Positions 33,700-48,242 of a stretch of DNA of 64,000 nucleotides are shown one piece after another (position 1 is the first letter of the stretch; each line of letters starts with the position of its first letter). The notes under the pieces were generated by a model. That model ran no database searches. It had not been told where the DNA came from and was given only the letters and a program-made list of their open reading frames with translations. The translations under genes and the position numbers were made by a program. Origin of the DNA: Lepiota brunneoincarnata (taxonomy: Eukaryota; Basidiomycota; Agaricomycetes; Agaricales; Agaricaceae); assembly GCA_023014365.1 (NCBI GenBank), contig JAEBUN010000011.1, positions 186,001 through 250,000 of the forward strand. Direction: 5' to 3'.

Positions 33700-35033
33700 G
33701 ATGAGGGCGTAAGAGATTGGAAGAATGGTCAAGTTAACTAAGTTGTTGGGGGAGAATTAATCCACATACTCACCGTAGTGTATGGTTGCAAGGACTAGCT
33801 TTGGTAACACCCATGCAGAGGCTCTAGCAAGACGCGGGAGTCTTTCAGGACAATCCTATTGACATGGAGAAGCTTTAGGTACCCAGAAAAACCCCTCAGA
33901 GTCGATCCGCTAATATGACCAAGTTCAGCAGTTCAGCATCAACAAATCCCTGATCGGCAAGTGGGCTGCCTCCAGTTACATTGCATTGAACGCCATCCGG
34001 GACAGTAGCAGCTTCAAGCGCATCCAGCAGTCATGCATGGTTAAGATCCGATGGGAACCCCACGAACTACAGGAACGAAAAGAAAAGAGTAAAGCTACCT
34101 TATGACGGTTACTCTATCACGATGTCACGTGCAGGCAACATCGCAAGTACGCTGACACAGTACGGGCCGCCGCCTTCAGTCCTCCTGATCTGGTTGAATG
34201 TTGAAATTACTGGCCAAGCCATGCGCTGGGTGTTCTGCATGGGAGTAAACGCAACCTATTTGTTGAGCATATCAATATCGTCAGGCGGTAAGCTTTCCCG
34301 ATGTGCTCCCGTGATGCCCCACGATGATACTTCGACCAAAATAGCCCAGTCTAAATAAACTAATCCAGGTTGTTATCCGAAGCAGTGTCACCACGAGGCA
34401 CTGTAACAGGATATGGCGCGTACCGGATCCCTTTGACTCTCTTTAAAACCAATCACAATACTTCAGGTTCAAGATCATCCATCGTCAGCATATGCTACCA
34501 TCCAAATTCCAGCCAGACATTGACCCCGGCTTCCCACCCCGAATGCCCATATTCTGCCTATCTTGTGGAATTGGAACCGCTGACCCTGCTGCAACTGATA
34601 ATCGTTTCGGACCTCCTCCGGAAATTTTGAATTCGAGAGGCCCGACGCAATCCATCTCCAACCTCGAGCTCGCCATATCTGCAATACAAGCACCGTGTTA
34701 TCTCGTTGTACCAGAAATATGATGTACGCCGACGTAGCTTATTTTCTTCGGTAGACCAAACAAGGGACCATCGATCGATCATCCCTCGAGGGCTTTCGAC
34801 TTCCCAAAAAAAGCCACGACTCGCTGATCTCTTACATCCACTCTTGCAGGTTTTCAAGGTTATTTTTGACAACAAGTTCACAGAACATCGTGCCCGCTAC
34901 AGACATAGAAGTTCTGTTGAACCGAAGATGCTCGAATCCATATGCACAGATGTCTTGGCGCGCAGGTTAAAACCTCGACAGAGGCTGCAGATAGAGCCAG
35001 GGTTCAGTAGCCTCCTCCTATCTTAAGGTGACA
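33700..35033. other. No confident gene
   Basis: Several plus frames of 70-106 codons (34122, 34370, 34492, 34706) overlap each other without splice logic or recognisable content. This interval probably includes the promoter of the subtilisin gene. Confidence 0.4.
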
Positions 35034-36858
<1,825 letters not shown>

Positions 36859-37691
36859 AATGCGGGCTAAGGCCGGGATCCGAACCAATGTGTTAAAAAA
36901 ACGTTGTATTTGTAGTTTTTTTTTTCCATAAAAAGGATGTCTGTCACTGGAATCTATGATAATTGAATAAAACTGAAAACTCTCCTCGAGGCGGTGAATC
37001 ATATATGAGGTGCATAATAGCCGTACTCAAGGGATTAAAGTTTATATGCTATGCACAACGACTACGAACGCGAGCAGTACTCACCTGCCACCTCGTCTCT
37101 GAGGATTTATATACATACTTGAATCTTAGAGCTTTGGGCATGTGGTAGAGGATGTCTTACTAATGTGTTTTGTGGGCTCAATGATAGATTCCGCGCAGTG
37201 TTCTGGGTGATTCTTGCGCCAGCGACCCCGCATAACCAGCCTGCTAACATCCCGGAGACGTTATACTAGGCACGGCCAGACAATAGCCAGGCAAATTGAG
37301 TTCTGGACAAACAAATGATGATTATCATAGGTACAATAAGTCACACGACCTCTGAACGGACCACCGGGTCCGTTCATTTCCCCCTTCGGTCACTGGGTGC
37401 CTTTAACATTTCATTGGGTTGTCTACGGAATGAGAACTATTTACACTTGACATCAGATCGCCTTATGAGTTTGTGGTCGGGAAGAACCGTGTCGCGAATA
37501 AGGCGACTTCCCCTTCCCTTGATGCAGTAAGTACGCTCATTATTTGATGGGGAGTTGGGCATGTCAGATCCTGATGCGTTTTGACCTCCGGGGTCCTTGA
37601 GACAGGGGCACAATACATGACAGACGGTGCACCCTGCCCGCTTTCCAGGGTTATTCCTGGTTACTCAAAATGAATCTTGAAAGCACCCGCG
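36859..37691. other. Intergenic region, no gene seen
   Basis: Short frames only. It includes a 10-base T run near 36918. Confidence 0.4.
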
Positions 37692-37697
37692 TATAAA
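37692..37697 (+). promoter_or_regulatory. TATA box of the cysteine-rich secreted protein gene
   Basis: TATAAA 46 bp before the ATG at 37738. That is close for a fungal TATA element, so assignment is tentative. Confidence 0.3.
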
Positions 37698-37737
37698 CGG
37701 ATGGACGACTGGAAATCAAACAAGCACTCCACCCAGG

Positions 37738-38188
37738 ATGTACTTCCCCTCCAAGGCCACCTCCCTCGTCCTTGTCACTCTAGCTCTATCCCTCGTGGCA
37801 AAGGCTCAAGTCGAAGTTCCGCCGCCTGGCGTGCGTATCCTCCATTTTTTGGCGTTGACGTGGGGCCTTAGTTGAATTTTAGCTTTACTGTTGTCCGAAA
37901 CGGGGCCCGAACCACATGAAGCTCACCGAGCGACAGATAGGCCCGTTCTTCATCTACTGCATGTAGGTCAGGTCCCCAACCCTGTCTTCGTTGGAATAAC
38001 CATCGCTCCACAGATATGGAGAGGGGGAGAGTTCCGTGGGATGCTTCTACGTACGTGATACACTCCTCCCAAATTCTCATTGCTCCAACCTGATTTACTA
38101 GGACCCTGGATCCGGAGTCGGCGCTACTATCCCTGGTTGTCCTCCTCAGGCCCCGAAGAACCACAAGCCTCCCAAGTGTCGTATATAA
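37738..38188 (+). CDS. Small cysteine-rich secreted protein (candidate effector)
   Basis: ATG at 37738 gives the signal peptide MYFPSKATSLVLVTLALSLV-AKA. Exon 1 ends at 37830 (QVEVPPPG, donor GTGCGT). Exon 2 from 37883 reads LYCCPKRGPNHMKLTERQIG-PFFIYC. Two further introns (donors GTAGGT and GTACGT) lead in phase to YGEGESSVGCFYDPGSGVGA and PGCPPQAPKNHKPPKCRI, stop TAA 38186-38188. The mature part is about 75 residues with six cysteines (CC, C, C, C, C), proline rich at the end. No family is recognised. The pattern is typical of fungal secreted effectors or hydrophilic wall proteins, which is an inference from size, secretion and cysteines only. Confidence 0.65.
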
Positions 38189-38610
38189 AGCGCGGCTCTT
38201 CATCTGTCCCCAATTGAGTTCTACCAGTCATCGTACAACAGAGTGATCATGAGCGTCGGGTTCAAACTATTCTTCGCCGTCAATGACTCGAGGTAATATT
38301 GCACCAGAATCGAAGTTGAGCGACAGTTGAAAGTCCCGCACACGGATAGACCCCTGAACGGAAGGGTCGTATAACGTGGGTGTCCGGGAGCGTGCGAGTA
38401 TCAGACTCCAAGCGACACTGGGATCGAGCACGTCTATATATGTCCTCTAAGTATTCAAAGGTGGTCTAAATATTTGAATATGTTACTTTACATGTCTCCG
38501 GAATGTTAACCATCCAACAAAGTGGACCCGATTACATTATCCGAAATCGGGAATCGTATTCAGGTTTTCGATTTCAAATCTACCTCGACTGCCTCTCGTT
38601 GTCTATTGAT

Positions 38611-41600
38611 TTACACTCGGTCCTCGTTGACTTCGACCGCCTCCCTCTGCTTTCCCTTCTGCTCCTTTTTGGGCATACGCATACGTTTGTCCTTCCCTCT
38701 CCCCGTGATCGACTGGCTCATGTACGTAAGCCTCAATTTGAGTGCCCTCCCCGCTCTTTCCGCTGCAACAAGCTTGACCTCCTCCTGGCTGACCGTGCCT
38801 CTGTACTCGTCTCGGGCTTCCGCCTCAACTTTCCCGTCCACTAGGACGCTACATTTCACCCCACCTCTCTCTCTCTCAAATTTGAATTCGAGCTCCCTCT
38901 CGTTCTTCTGTGCCCACTGCGAGAGGCGCGAGACAGGGTGCCACACATCCACATCGTCCTTGACGATCCGCTCGAGGACAGGCATAATTCCGAGGCGTGT
39001 GATGACAGACCGAGCAATATCCATATCGCCTCCAGAGTCGAGAAATAGGGCGCCAATCACAGCCTCGATGATGTCACTGAAGAATTTGGGTGCTTGGAGG
39101 CGGGTGAACGCAGCCCAGGGGAACACGGGGTCATTACGTAGGGTGGTCTCGATCTCCTCCTTCCTCTTTAGAAAACGTGAGTACGTGTTGGACTGATCGT
39201 CCATGACACGTGGACTGGAGTGGAGGAGACATTGCCAGAGTGTGATCTCCTGAGCATCGGGTTCGAGCGAAACTTCACCGCCAATAGCTCGTGGTAACGT
39301 GGCGTCAAACTTGAGCGACGTCTTCAAGCAAACGTATGCAAGAAAATGAGTATTGACCACCGCAGATCGGCGAAGGTGGATATGTCCTGGACTGTAATTC
39401 TTTCCGGGAGCATGGTATAGGTAATCCGTGACGACCATATCAAGCACGGAGTCCCCCAGGAACTCCATCCGCTCGTAAGAGGTTGTCTGGAGGTCTTGTT
39501 GATAACTTGCATGTGTAAGGGCCTCAAGCAGAAGGATCTTGTGCTTGAATGTGTACCCAATCATTTGCTCTACGTACATGAGTTCCGAAGGGATGTGAGC
39601 GTCGGGTTCTAAGCGTGCAAAGAACTGTTCAATCCGTTGGCTGGGTGGACACCACTTGAGCCCAAGGTCAAAGACCTTCGCACACTCGTATCCGAGTTCA
39701 AAGCTTCCATGGAGATAAGCGGCTCCAATGAGAGATTCAACCACATCCGCGAGTACTGCAGTTTGTTTGGATCAGAGCAGCCCAATACCATAATGAGAGT
39801 CAAAATCACCTTTGGTCGACAGCTCCCGCGCCTTAGTTGATCCCTTCCTTTTCATCTTTTTCGAGCTCTCTAACATCTCTTCAGGTTGATTCTCAGATGC
39901 TCGACCCTGGACCTCACACTCCTCCCTGGTGGGTGACGAAACGTTGAGTGCCCTCACCGCATACTTGGGCTTCCACTTACGCCCAAGCATCGCATCTATA
40001 TGACCGCGTGACGGGTAATTGATACAGTCGTGTTATCGTTTCAAAAAGAAAAATGCTTACCCCGCATGATCCACCTAAATACTCCTCTCTTCAGATTCTC
40101 CTTCGCAAGCTTGACATTGGATACAGTATGGTCCTTCTTCTTCGTTAAATACCCCTCGTGCCATAGTGGGTATTCTACGAGGACCTGCAACCCCACCGAC
40201 AGCTTGAGCACGGTATCACCCAACGTCTCCAACCTTTGATAATTAAATTGTTCCCCCGCGCTCGAAGCTGTCATCGCGGTCATCAAGAGCGCTCGGGGGA
40301 TGGTGCGAAGAGGCGGACATGAGCGAAAGAGTGTTGTACTGAGGGACATCACAGTCATCGTCATCCCAATAGCACGCAACACAGAGGGGAGGAGGAACGC
40401 ATATTCAACATCCACAGGGGAGATGAGGGTAATTCCGCTATACTCTGGGAGAAGATGAATATGTCTCGCTACCGGCGGTGGTACCTGAGAGTTGGCCGCT
40501 TTGACAGGGAGCAAGAAATTTCGGCGGGCGTGGAAGGGCGTAACAACGAGGAGAGGGTACTTGATCGTAAAATCCTCCCAATCAGCGCCTCGCCGACCCT
40601 TAAAAATCTCTTCTTCCTCTTCTTTCGACAACCGTTCGTGACTCCATCCGGCGAATCGATACGCCCGACCAAACTCCTTCAGCACAACTACAGGATCATC
40701 AGTACATTCGTCGGTATACCCAAACGCTTCGCCAAAAGCCCGTGCATTGGCAACGTACTCCCGATCGTGATTCTTCATTTCCTTACCCTTGCTCAACTCC
40801 TCCAACCACAACCTACGCTTTGCCCAGACGTCCTCCCCCTCATCAATGGGTATCTCTGGATAGAAGAGATATGCAAAATCGAGATTATCCCACTCCATCC
40901 TCGCCCAACTCAAACTCCAGAACACCCTTCGCGTATATATCTTCGCCTTCCCCACGATCGCTTCGTCCTGATGCACCCTCCCTATCGGCGTTAGGCTCAC
41001 CGGGATGGGTTCTTCCATACCAGGACGGTATAGCACCGGCCCATCCCCAAAGCCTAGCTCGACCGGCTCTGAGCGCATAAACAGGACGAGTGGGGGCAAG
41101 TCTCCAATACACATCCTCGCGGTCCACCAATAGCTGTCCTGGTGATCTCCCTCGGTCTCCAGCCCAGTCCATGGATCCATCTGCAAGTCTACGCTAGCCA
41201 TCCCCACGCGCTTCTCTACATCCTTCAACATTTCCTTCACATCCTCCTCCATGTCAGGTTCAACGACGCTTGTGAACGGTAGGAGGTTCTCATTCAAAAG
41301 CCCGGCTTTGTAAAGGCCGACGTATGCTTCAAATGCGACATGTCTGTGTGCGGAAGTCTTGCTAAGGTATTTCATCTCGACGCTAAACTCGCGACAGGAG
41401 AGGGGAAGACACCGTGGAAGGGTCAACTTGCAACCCCATGGGCCATTGTAGATGGGGGCCTGGGAAGGAGGGGACAGGTGCCAACCCAGGGGGACATCGG
41501 GTGGGTAGATATCATAAATTGGCCGGTTATCGACATGCATGGTGCTAGGTATAACGGCGCAAAAGTGGGATAAATGGGCGATGGCGGAGTGGAGGCTCAA

Positions 41601-43520
41601 TTGAGCACTGCAAATGCATTAGGAACGTATGTCCCACTGACATGAAGGGCCGTAGGAGCTCACCCGGTAGACTCAATGGTGAATACCATATCACTCTCCT
41701 CGAAATCGCCCCCCAGGGCCGATGTGGATGTCGATTCGAGAGATTCCGACATAGCAAGGTCTCGTAGTGGATCGTTGTACATCTCCACCATCCTCCGCTC
41801 GAGGTCTTCCCACTTTGCAACGTCATGCTGGCTGCTGCTCCCATGTTGGAACATTAAAGTAAAGGTGCTCTTCTGTTTCCTCGCCCGCCCGCGACTCTGC
41901 GCCCAGCTTGCCATATTGTTAGGGGGATCCCAGCGGATTACGCTCCCACATGCCTGGATATCAATGCCTTCCTCTGCCACAGCGGTGGCAACGATAAGGT
42001 TCAACTCCCCCGATTTGAAATAGTCCATCGTTTCCTGGGCATCACGTGCAAGTCTACGCGTAATATCGAGGAAACCATGGCGGTGTTGGCTGTCCGACGT
42101 GCCAAGGAGTACTCCGATACGGAAGAGATCGTTGGTGAAGGGATGATGCTTCAACACCTCCGCGACGGCGAGTACTGAATCGCGTCGTTGGACAAAAATC
42201 AACCCCGAATATACCTCGCCTTGCTTCTCCGTCTCCACGTACTCGTTGAGCAAGACCGTGATGAGTTGGTTCACTTTGTCGGAGCAATCATCCAGGATAT
42301 CGTCTGGATGGAACGATACGGGCGAGAGCGTCACCTGATCCAATATTCTTATTAAATGCGCTTTTTCTGACGTTTTCCAGGTATTCATGACGTTATTGAA
42401 CGGGTTTGCTGCGTCCCGCGCCTTCTCGAGAATCTGCCACACATACCAGTCCGCCGCCCACGGCCCGATATCATGGAGAATATCCTCCGCGGCACGCTTA
42501 AAGTCTCGAAGCCCCTTCATCGTGAAAGTTTTCTGGCTACGAATCGCCGTAGAGAGCTTTTGGTCGACACGGGCGTGTTCGGGAGAGCCGCCTTGAGCTG
42601 CCTCGAGTTGTTTACGAAGTGCCACCACATAAGGATCATCTTCGATTCTGAGGGAGTCGATGATGCCGGAGACAGCGGCGAGGTTAGTGGAGAAGGGCGG
42701 GACTGGCCAGCCATGATACATGACATGCTGAAAAACGGGGCGGTGGACAAATTGCGCGAGTTCGAGACGATTAAGACTTGGAGCACGGATAATGGAGTCA
42801 AGATTGGATTCCAGCGTCCTGGGTATAATGGATCAGATTATGATTCGTCCTCAGCAAGACGGATACCGACCGGAATGCCTTCGCAACGTCCCCTCCATAT
42901 ATGGGACTTGCCGTAAGACCAAGGATGCATGGGCGACTGACCTGGCTAACGCCATAGATAATCTCGCTCTTCGGGCGGGACGGGATCCTGTGGTAAAACT
43001 CAAGCATTACCCTATTGTAAGGGTGGTTGTCGGCAGCATGATGGGCTTCATCGAAAACCAATAAGCTAACATCTTTGCCAAGATCGATATATCCGTGTCG
43101 CAGGGCGTCTAAAAAGACCTGAGGAGTAGACACAATAACACGATGAGTGCTGAGGACACGTTGCCATAAAGATGCCGATTTCCACTGGTCTGGCTCCAGT
43201 TCTCCAGAAACCAGACCAACAGAAACTGGTAGATACTTCTGGATAACGGCTTTCTGTTGTCTACAGAGCGCTACAGTTGGAGCGAAAAACCAAGCCACCT
43301 GAAGGACTGGTTAGTTCGGATCGCGACAATACTGCCTGGGACGCACCTTGCTAGGCTCGCGCTCGACTTCATACTTTATCCTGAGCACAGCGATAAGAGT
43401 TTTACCAGAGCCAGTATCCATGGCAATGATGATGTTGTGGCTTATGCTCTCCTGTAGCATCTCCTGCTGATAACCCCGCGTAGCCGGTATGTCTTCTGGC
43501 TGAAACATTGTAGAGGTCAT
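38611..43520 (-). CDS. Dicer-like ribonuclease
   Basis: ATG at 43520 ([20 protein letters not shown]). Walker [10 protein letters not shown] is at residues 33-41 and the DExH box is in [18 protein letters not shown], with [12 protein letters not shown] next. The helicase C-terminal domain contains [20 protein letters not shown] and RGRARKQKS. The Dicer dimerisation region follows (~41600), then RNase IIIa ([15 protein letters not shown] ... [11 protein letters not shown]), RNase IIIb ([16 protein letters not shown] ... [19 protein letters not shown]), and a C-terminal dsRNA-binding-like segment ending EVNEDRV at 38611. Acidic residues of both RNase III centres are present. No PAZ domain is obvious, as is common in fungal Dicers. 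Short introns split it into at least six exons (near 43300, 42800, 41650, 40030 and 39760). It should cut long dsRNA into small RNAs for gene silencing and transposon control. It looks intact. Confidence 0.9.
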
Positions 43521-44226
43521 GTTGATCTGAGGCAATAGAGAGGGAGGATACGCTCTCCTCAGAGTCGCCCTGACGGTAGAAGGCTCGGAGGAGAGAGGGT
43601 GGAGGAATAAGGCGAGCGTTCCATTGTTATATAGCCGTGGCCCATCACTACATCAGCCGCGGCATGCCACGCACTGGCCCTCATGTGCTCGCCCCAGTTA
43701 GACTCGATTGGGTTCCTGGTAGATTCCCGGTAAGAATGTTGGTTGAGAATTTCTATCGGAAGTGCGAGTGTTTTCCACCAGCACAGCATAAGGTAACCTC
43801 CCTCCCGGAGCACGTGCCCGGTGAGGACCTAGTCTAACACTACCACAATGAGTACTCTTCATCCCACCGCATCCGAGTATGTCGCGCCGTGACAATACAA
43901 AATCCACACTCCTCGATTATAAAATTTTATGCCGAGATGAAAATCCCACCGTTTATCAGCGCCGATAATACTCTCGCTCGCTTACATTTAATTCAACCAG
44001 TCTAATTTTTCTAGATGTGGCCTACAACAAACTGGGCTACTCTTTGCTATGATAGGCCTTTGTCAAAATGCCCCCCCAAAACGCACATTGTGCCCGTCGC
44101 CATTTCCACGACCTAACGAACCTCCTGTCATAAGTACCCAAACTAGTGCGCGTCAAGTCTTGTCGACCCTGCCGTGGAATTCTTATAACGTAGTCCGTAT
44201 TGAATGGGTAGCTTTGGGTCCGCTCA
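43521..44226. other. Divergent intergenic region between Dicer and the CFEM-like gene
   Basis: No confident gene; holds the two opposed promoters. Confidence 0.4.
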
Positions 44227-44232
44227 TATAAA
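44227..44232 (+). promoter_or_regulatory. TATA box of CFEM-like gene 1
   Basis: TATAAA 80 bp before the ATG at 44307. The paralogue has the same element 76 bp before its ATG, which supports the call. Confidence 0.5.
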
Positions 44233-44306
44233 TGCCAGAGTTTCAAGGTCAGCCGATACAATAGCTCTCTGCTCTTGCAACCCCAACTCGCCTCAACCCC
44301 TTCGCA

Positions 44307-45008
44307 ATGGTCGCCTTCACTGCTGTCCTTACCGTCTTCGCCGCTTTCGCTGCTACCTCCACACAAGGTACCCGGTTTGTTGTATTTTTAGGACGCGACT
44401 GATCCAAGTACCCGCGTTCCATAGTTGCCGCGAGTCCCTCCGAAGCAATCCACCAGTTGCTTGCTCGCCAATCAACCTTCGACCCCAGCATGATCCCCGA
44501 GCAATGTCGCAGCGAATGCTCGGAACTCGCTAACTCTATTACTGCCGGTGTATGTTCCTTTCTAATGCCTTCGCATGTGCACGCGCCTCATCGCATCTCC
44601 CTCAACGTGTTCTTAGAATTGCGTTGATCTCAACTGCCTCTGTGGTTCAGAAATCAGCGGTGCCATGTCTTCCTGCTTGCGCTGTGGCGTTGCTGCCATC
44701 GGTGCGGACACCGCCCAGTCGTATTATGATAGTATGTCTCCTTTCATGTCATACAAATAGCTAGCTAATATGCTTCTCGTATCGCAGACTACGCCAATGC
44801 TTGCAAGTCTGCCGGCAAAAATGTACCTTCTTTCAGTGCCGCCACTTCTGGCAATGGGTCAGGATCTTCTGGCAATGGATCAGGATCTTCTGGCAATGGT
44901 ACGTCCGACGGCGGTTCGGGATCCTCCGCCAACGGTGCCTCTCGTGCGCATGTGGCCAGCGCTGGACTTGCCGGTGTCCTCAGCGTTGGATTCCTCCTAG
45001 TCGCGTAG
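44307..45008 (+). CDS. CFEM-like GPI-anchored cell-surface protein, copy 1
   Basis: Signal peptide MVAFTAVLTVFAAFAATSTQ, intron (GTACCC...TAG), then AASPSEAIHQLLARQSTFDP and a cysteine pattern EQCRSEC ... NCVDLNCLCGSEISGAMSSC-LRCG ... NACKSAG, the spacing seen in CFEM-type extracellular domains. The last exon has three SGNGSGS repeats, then SSANGASRAHVASAGLAGVL-SVGFLLVA, a GPI signal with hydrophobic end. Stop TAG is at 45006-45008. Four introns. CFEM proteins sit on the outer membrane or wall, and some bind haem or take part in pathogenesis. Here the aspartate often needed for haem binding cannot be assigned. A diverged paralogue with the same exon plan lies 1.6 kb downstream. Confidence 0.7.
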
Positions 45009-45280
45009 AACACTTTCTGATATTTATCCCAAATAATGATACCCTCGAATAAAACTTCGCACATCTAATGCTATGGCTGGTTGATCGTCGGACACGGATT
45101 TAAATGGATCACGCCGCCTCACGCTGGTCAACATGGCGATGTGACCAAAAAGATGAATATCGATGTTCTTGGCATCAACATGCCGTGATCTAGGCCACCA
45201 AATTCTTGGCAACCGCCGATTGGTGAAAGATTTCTACACGTTCATTCCACCTCACCCAAAACAATTCAGTAGAATGATTT

Positions 45281-45970
45281 CCTACACCGAGGGGTGACCG
45301 TCCGAGCAGCGCCCAAAGTCAACCGGGGGGTCGTGAGAACCTTCCATAAATGGTTGTAACACTGAGTCACGCTGACGATGTGATAAGCCAACCGAATAGT
45401 ACTGATCCACTGCGATGAGCCAATCCCCCATGCTACCATAGCTCTCTCTGACCATGCTATTCGCTCCGATCTTGAGGGCCTGGTATACCCGATGTACTCC
45501 GTATTACATTTAGTTAACTTGTATCTTGTCCTTTATCCTCATGGTCACCAAGCCGCAACAGTCAATCCCACACGACACAGTTATTGAGCCCTCCGATGGC
45601 GCGAACATACAAACAAGTTTTGATACGAAAAACCACTGCCATCTCGTGAAATGCGAGATGTGCAACCACACGCTCAGAATACCTGCTGGCAAGCCAACGC
45701 AGACGGGGCCGTACTCATACTGAATCAACCACAATTCCAGCTGGGAAGAAGCTTCGAAATTAGTACCTGCACTATCTGTACATGTAGTCCTATCACATTC
45801 TTCGCACTGATGGTCATTCGCCCCGATTATGCCCACTTGACGCCGACTCGATGGATTAGATATGGGCTGTGATGCTCAGTGACGTTTTCTCTCCACATTA
45901 GGAAGCTTCTCACGACCCCCAGGGGGTTGACTTTGGGCGCTGCTCGGACGGTCGCCCTTCGTCCTACACC
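45281..45970. repeat. Foldback repeat between the two CFEM-like genes
   Basis: GACCGTCCGAGCAGCGCCCA-AAGTCAACC (45296-45324) is inverted at 45922-45952, with flanking GGGGTCGTGAGAACCTTCC against GGAAGCTTCTCACGACCCCC. The arms are about 70 bp and enclose about 550 bp with no confident gene. It may be a MITE-like or foldback element that arrived after the gene duplication. Confidence 0.7.
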
Positions 45971-46497
45971 TTAGTCAAGTTGGATGTCACCACTTGATCA
46001 GAGCCCTTGAAATAGATTTCCTCCCATCTTCAAGACGTTGGTGTACATTACCGTCTTATTTTTATACTAAGTAATCTGTCCTCATTGAGCCAGCGACTGA
46101 TTGACCGTGTGAAAGCTGATGCGCGAAAAAATACCCCAGAATGTCTCCACAAAGGACTTAATCAGCCCAACGCAGAAAATTTCTCAAACGGTTCCATCTC
46201 ATCAATCAAATCAATCATGAATTGAGATTTTACTGACATAACGTTTCCAGGATACTCACATTGTCAGACATATGATGACTATCAACATACTAGCCTGCGT
46301 CAGCCGAAACTCAGCGCGTGAATGGGCAACGTAGCTCGCATTCGGCTGCACGTCCGATCCATAGGGCTATCAAGGGCTTCCACTGCCGGTCGCTGTTTGG
46401 CTCTGCCGAGTCCCAATATTTGAAATCGGGCGGGAGCCCTAATCACGAAAACCGTCCTTCGTGTTGCAAACAGCTATAATCAACCTCTGAGGGCACG

Positions 46498-46503
46498 TAT
46501 AAA
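46498..46503 (+). promoter_or_regulatory. TATA box of CFEM-like gene 2
   Basis: TATAAA 76 bp before the ATG at 46574, matching the paralogue. Confidence 0.5.
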
Positions 46504-46573
46504 TAAGCCCTGACTTTGAAGGCGGACAGACACCAACAATCTTTTACACCTTCCGTTTAATATTTGCTCCGCA

Positions 46574-47171
46574 ATGATTTCTTTTACCGCTCTCGTGGCC
46601 TTGTTCACTATGGCTACCTCGATGGCCACAGGTACCGTCTCATTTCCCTTCCAGCACGCGCCGGATCCTTACACCCTCATTACCAGCCACCACACCCGTA
46701 GATGGTGTTAACCATCTCCTTGCTCGTCAAAGTCAAGGCGTTCCCAATATCGATCCCACGAAGCTCGCTAACAACTGCCAAAACCAATGCGCACCCCTTC
46801 TCAATATGCTCGGCGTCAGTCCCCCTTTAATAATGCCATTACAAATGCTTATCCATTCTGGGCATAGACTTGCACCAGCATTGATTGTCTCTGCGGCAGT
46901 GCTGCAACAACTTGCTTGGGTTGTGCCCGCGACGCAGACGCTATTAGTCAGAGTGACTTTGATAGTGAGTTTTTGTCACCTCATTCAGGAAGCTACCCAT
47001 CCGGTTACCTTCTTCCTTTTACCAGGATACGCTGATGGCTGCAAGGATGCCGGCAAGAGCGTGTCGAGCTCTAGCAGCTCCAATTCGAATGACAGTGGTG
47101 CTTCTCGTACACACCTGGCTAGCGCCGGACTAGCCGGTGCCCTCGGTGTTGGATTCCTCTTAGCTGCATGA
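46574..47171 (+). CDS. CFEM-like GPI-anchored cell-surface protein, copy 2
   Basis: Signal peptide MISFTALVALFTMATSMAT, intron GTACCG...GTAG, DGVNHLLARQSQGVPNIDPT, NNCQNQCAPLLNMLG, intron, TCTSIDCLCGSAATTCLGCA, intron, YADGCKDAGKSVSSSSSSNS, and the GPI signal ASRTHLASAGLAGALGVGFL-LAA ending at TGA 47169-47171. Intron positions and the last 25 residues match copy 1, while the Gly/Ser linker is shorter (no SGNGSGS repeats). It shares the cysteine order QC...C...C.C...C..C...C. The two are tandem paralogues in the same orientation. Confidence 0.7.
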
Positions 47172-47402
47172 AGAGAACCACTGGGCCCTTATCTCGTATA
47201 TCTGGACTTTTGTGTTAAAAATGAACCTACAAACGCTACTAATCGTTTGTTGATCTTGGACAGTTCTAGTGCATAATGTTATTACTCATTAATTCGTCGT
47301 TCTATTGCTCCGCGATGGGTAGCGAGCAAGACCAGCCGGGCCTTGGGGGAGGGCAGAAGCAAGAAGAGGAAGTCGTAATAGTTTTTATAAAAAGACTGAT
47401 TT

Positions 47403-47905
47403 TCAAAAACATACCAACAGGCACAGTGGGCGCATAGCTTGCGCCCGCGTAGAATACCGCCCGCATGTTCCACACGTATGCTTACCACCAGCTGCGGCGA
47501 CAATGGCTACGCCTGATTCGGCCCTGCCTACCACCTTGGTCATACGGTAGAACGGGACTGCCACAACCATTATTATCGACAAAACGGATGCCGACAACAA
47601 CACGATCAAGGAGAGTGCTGGAGGAAACGGTTTCGGGATACTAAGGCACGATGTGTATACAGAGTTCGAAGCGATGAGGACCCCCATTTGATAAACATCA
47701 GGAAGGTCAACGATTGCGAACGTTGCCGAACTCAATCATTGCCTCCTACTGATAACTAAGTCTGAAACTGTGCAAGACCCTGGGAAGTGGTCGGCAAGAA
47801 AACATTGTAAACAAGATGAGCGACACTAAGAGATATAATTTTATGCATGAAAGTGGGGGGAAATCTTTCGCAAATATCGAGACTATCATCCAAGAGCGGT
47901 GCCAT
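47403..47905 (-). CDS. Small membrane protein, structure uncertain
   Basis: A start at 47905 (MAPLLDDSLDICERFPPTFM-HKIISLSVAHLVYNVFL) and a downstream frame SSATFAIVDLPDVYQMGVLI...KPFPPALSLIVLLSASVLSI-IMVVAVPFYRMTK probably belong together, but the joint around 47740-47770 is not resolved. The second part has one strong transmembrane helix and may continue past a GTGGTA donor near 47540 or to the frame end at 47403 (HTCGTCGRYSTRA). No family recognised. Confidence 0.4.
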
Positions 47906-48242
47906 GGTGATGGTAGGAGTTTGAGCACCGAGGAAGGCGAAACAAGTCCACCTCGCGCGTATATATATATAGGTTCCAAAGACCATTGATAGGTCCTGCG
48001 AGCTGATCGGCACCTATGATCAGTTGCCTACACTTCACACATGGAAGCCACAGCCTTCGGGGACCTTGTTCTCGCCCCGATCTATTTCTCTGCCCGCTCC
48101 GCCCATGTAAACATCTTTCCTTATCCTCTGCCGCCTCTGACTTCCCTCGCCCCCCTCCCCTGCTTCCTTCTTCAACAAAACCACGCCGCTCTACACACAC
48201 TCATAGCAACTCCATCTCCTCGGGTGACTCTCCCTGCCGTCC

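Noticed and set aside
34122..35026. Series of 60-106 codon plus-strand frames
   Set aside because: They overlap in different frames, lack splice logic and recognisable content, and look like chance ORFs upstream of the subtilisin gene.
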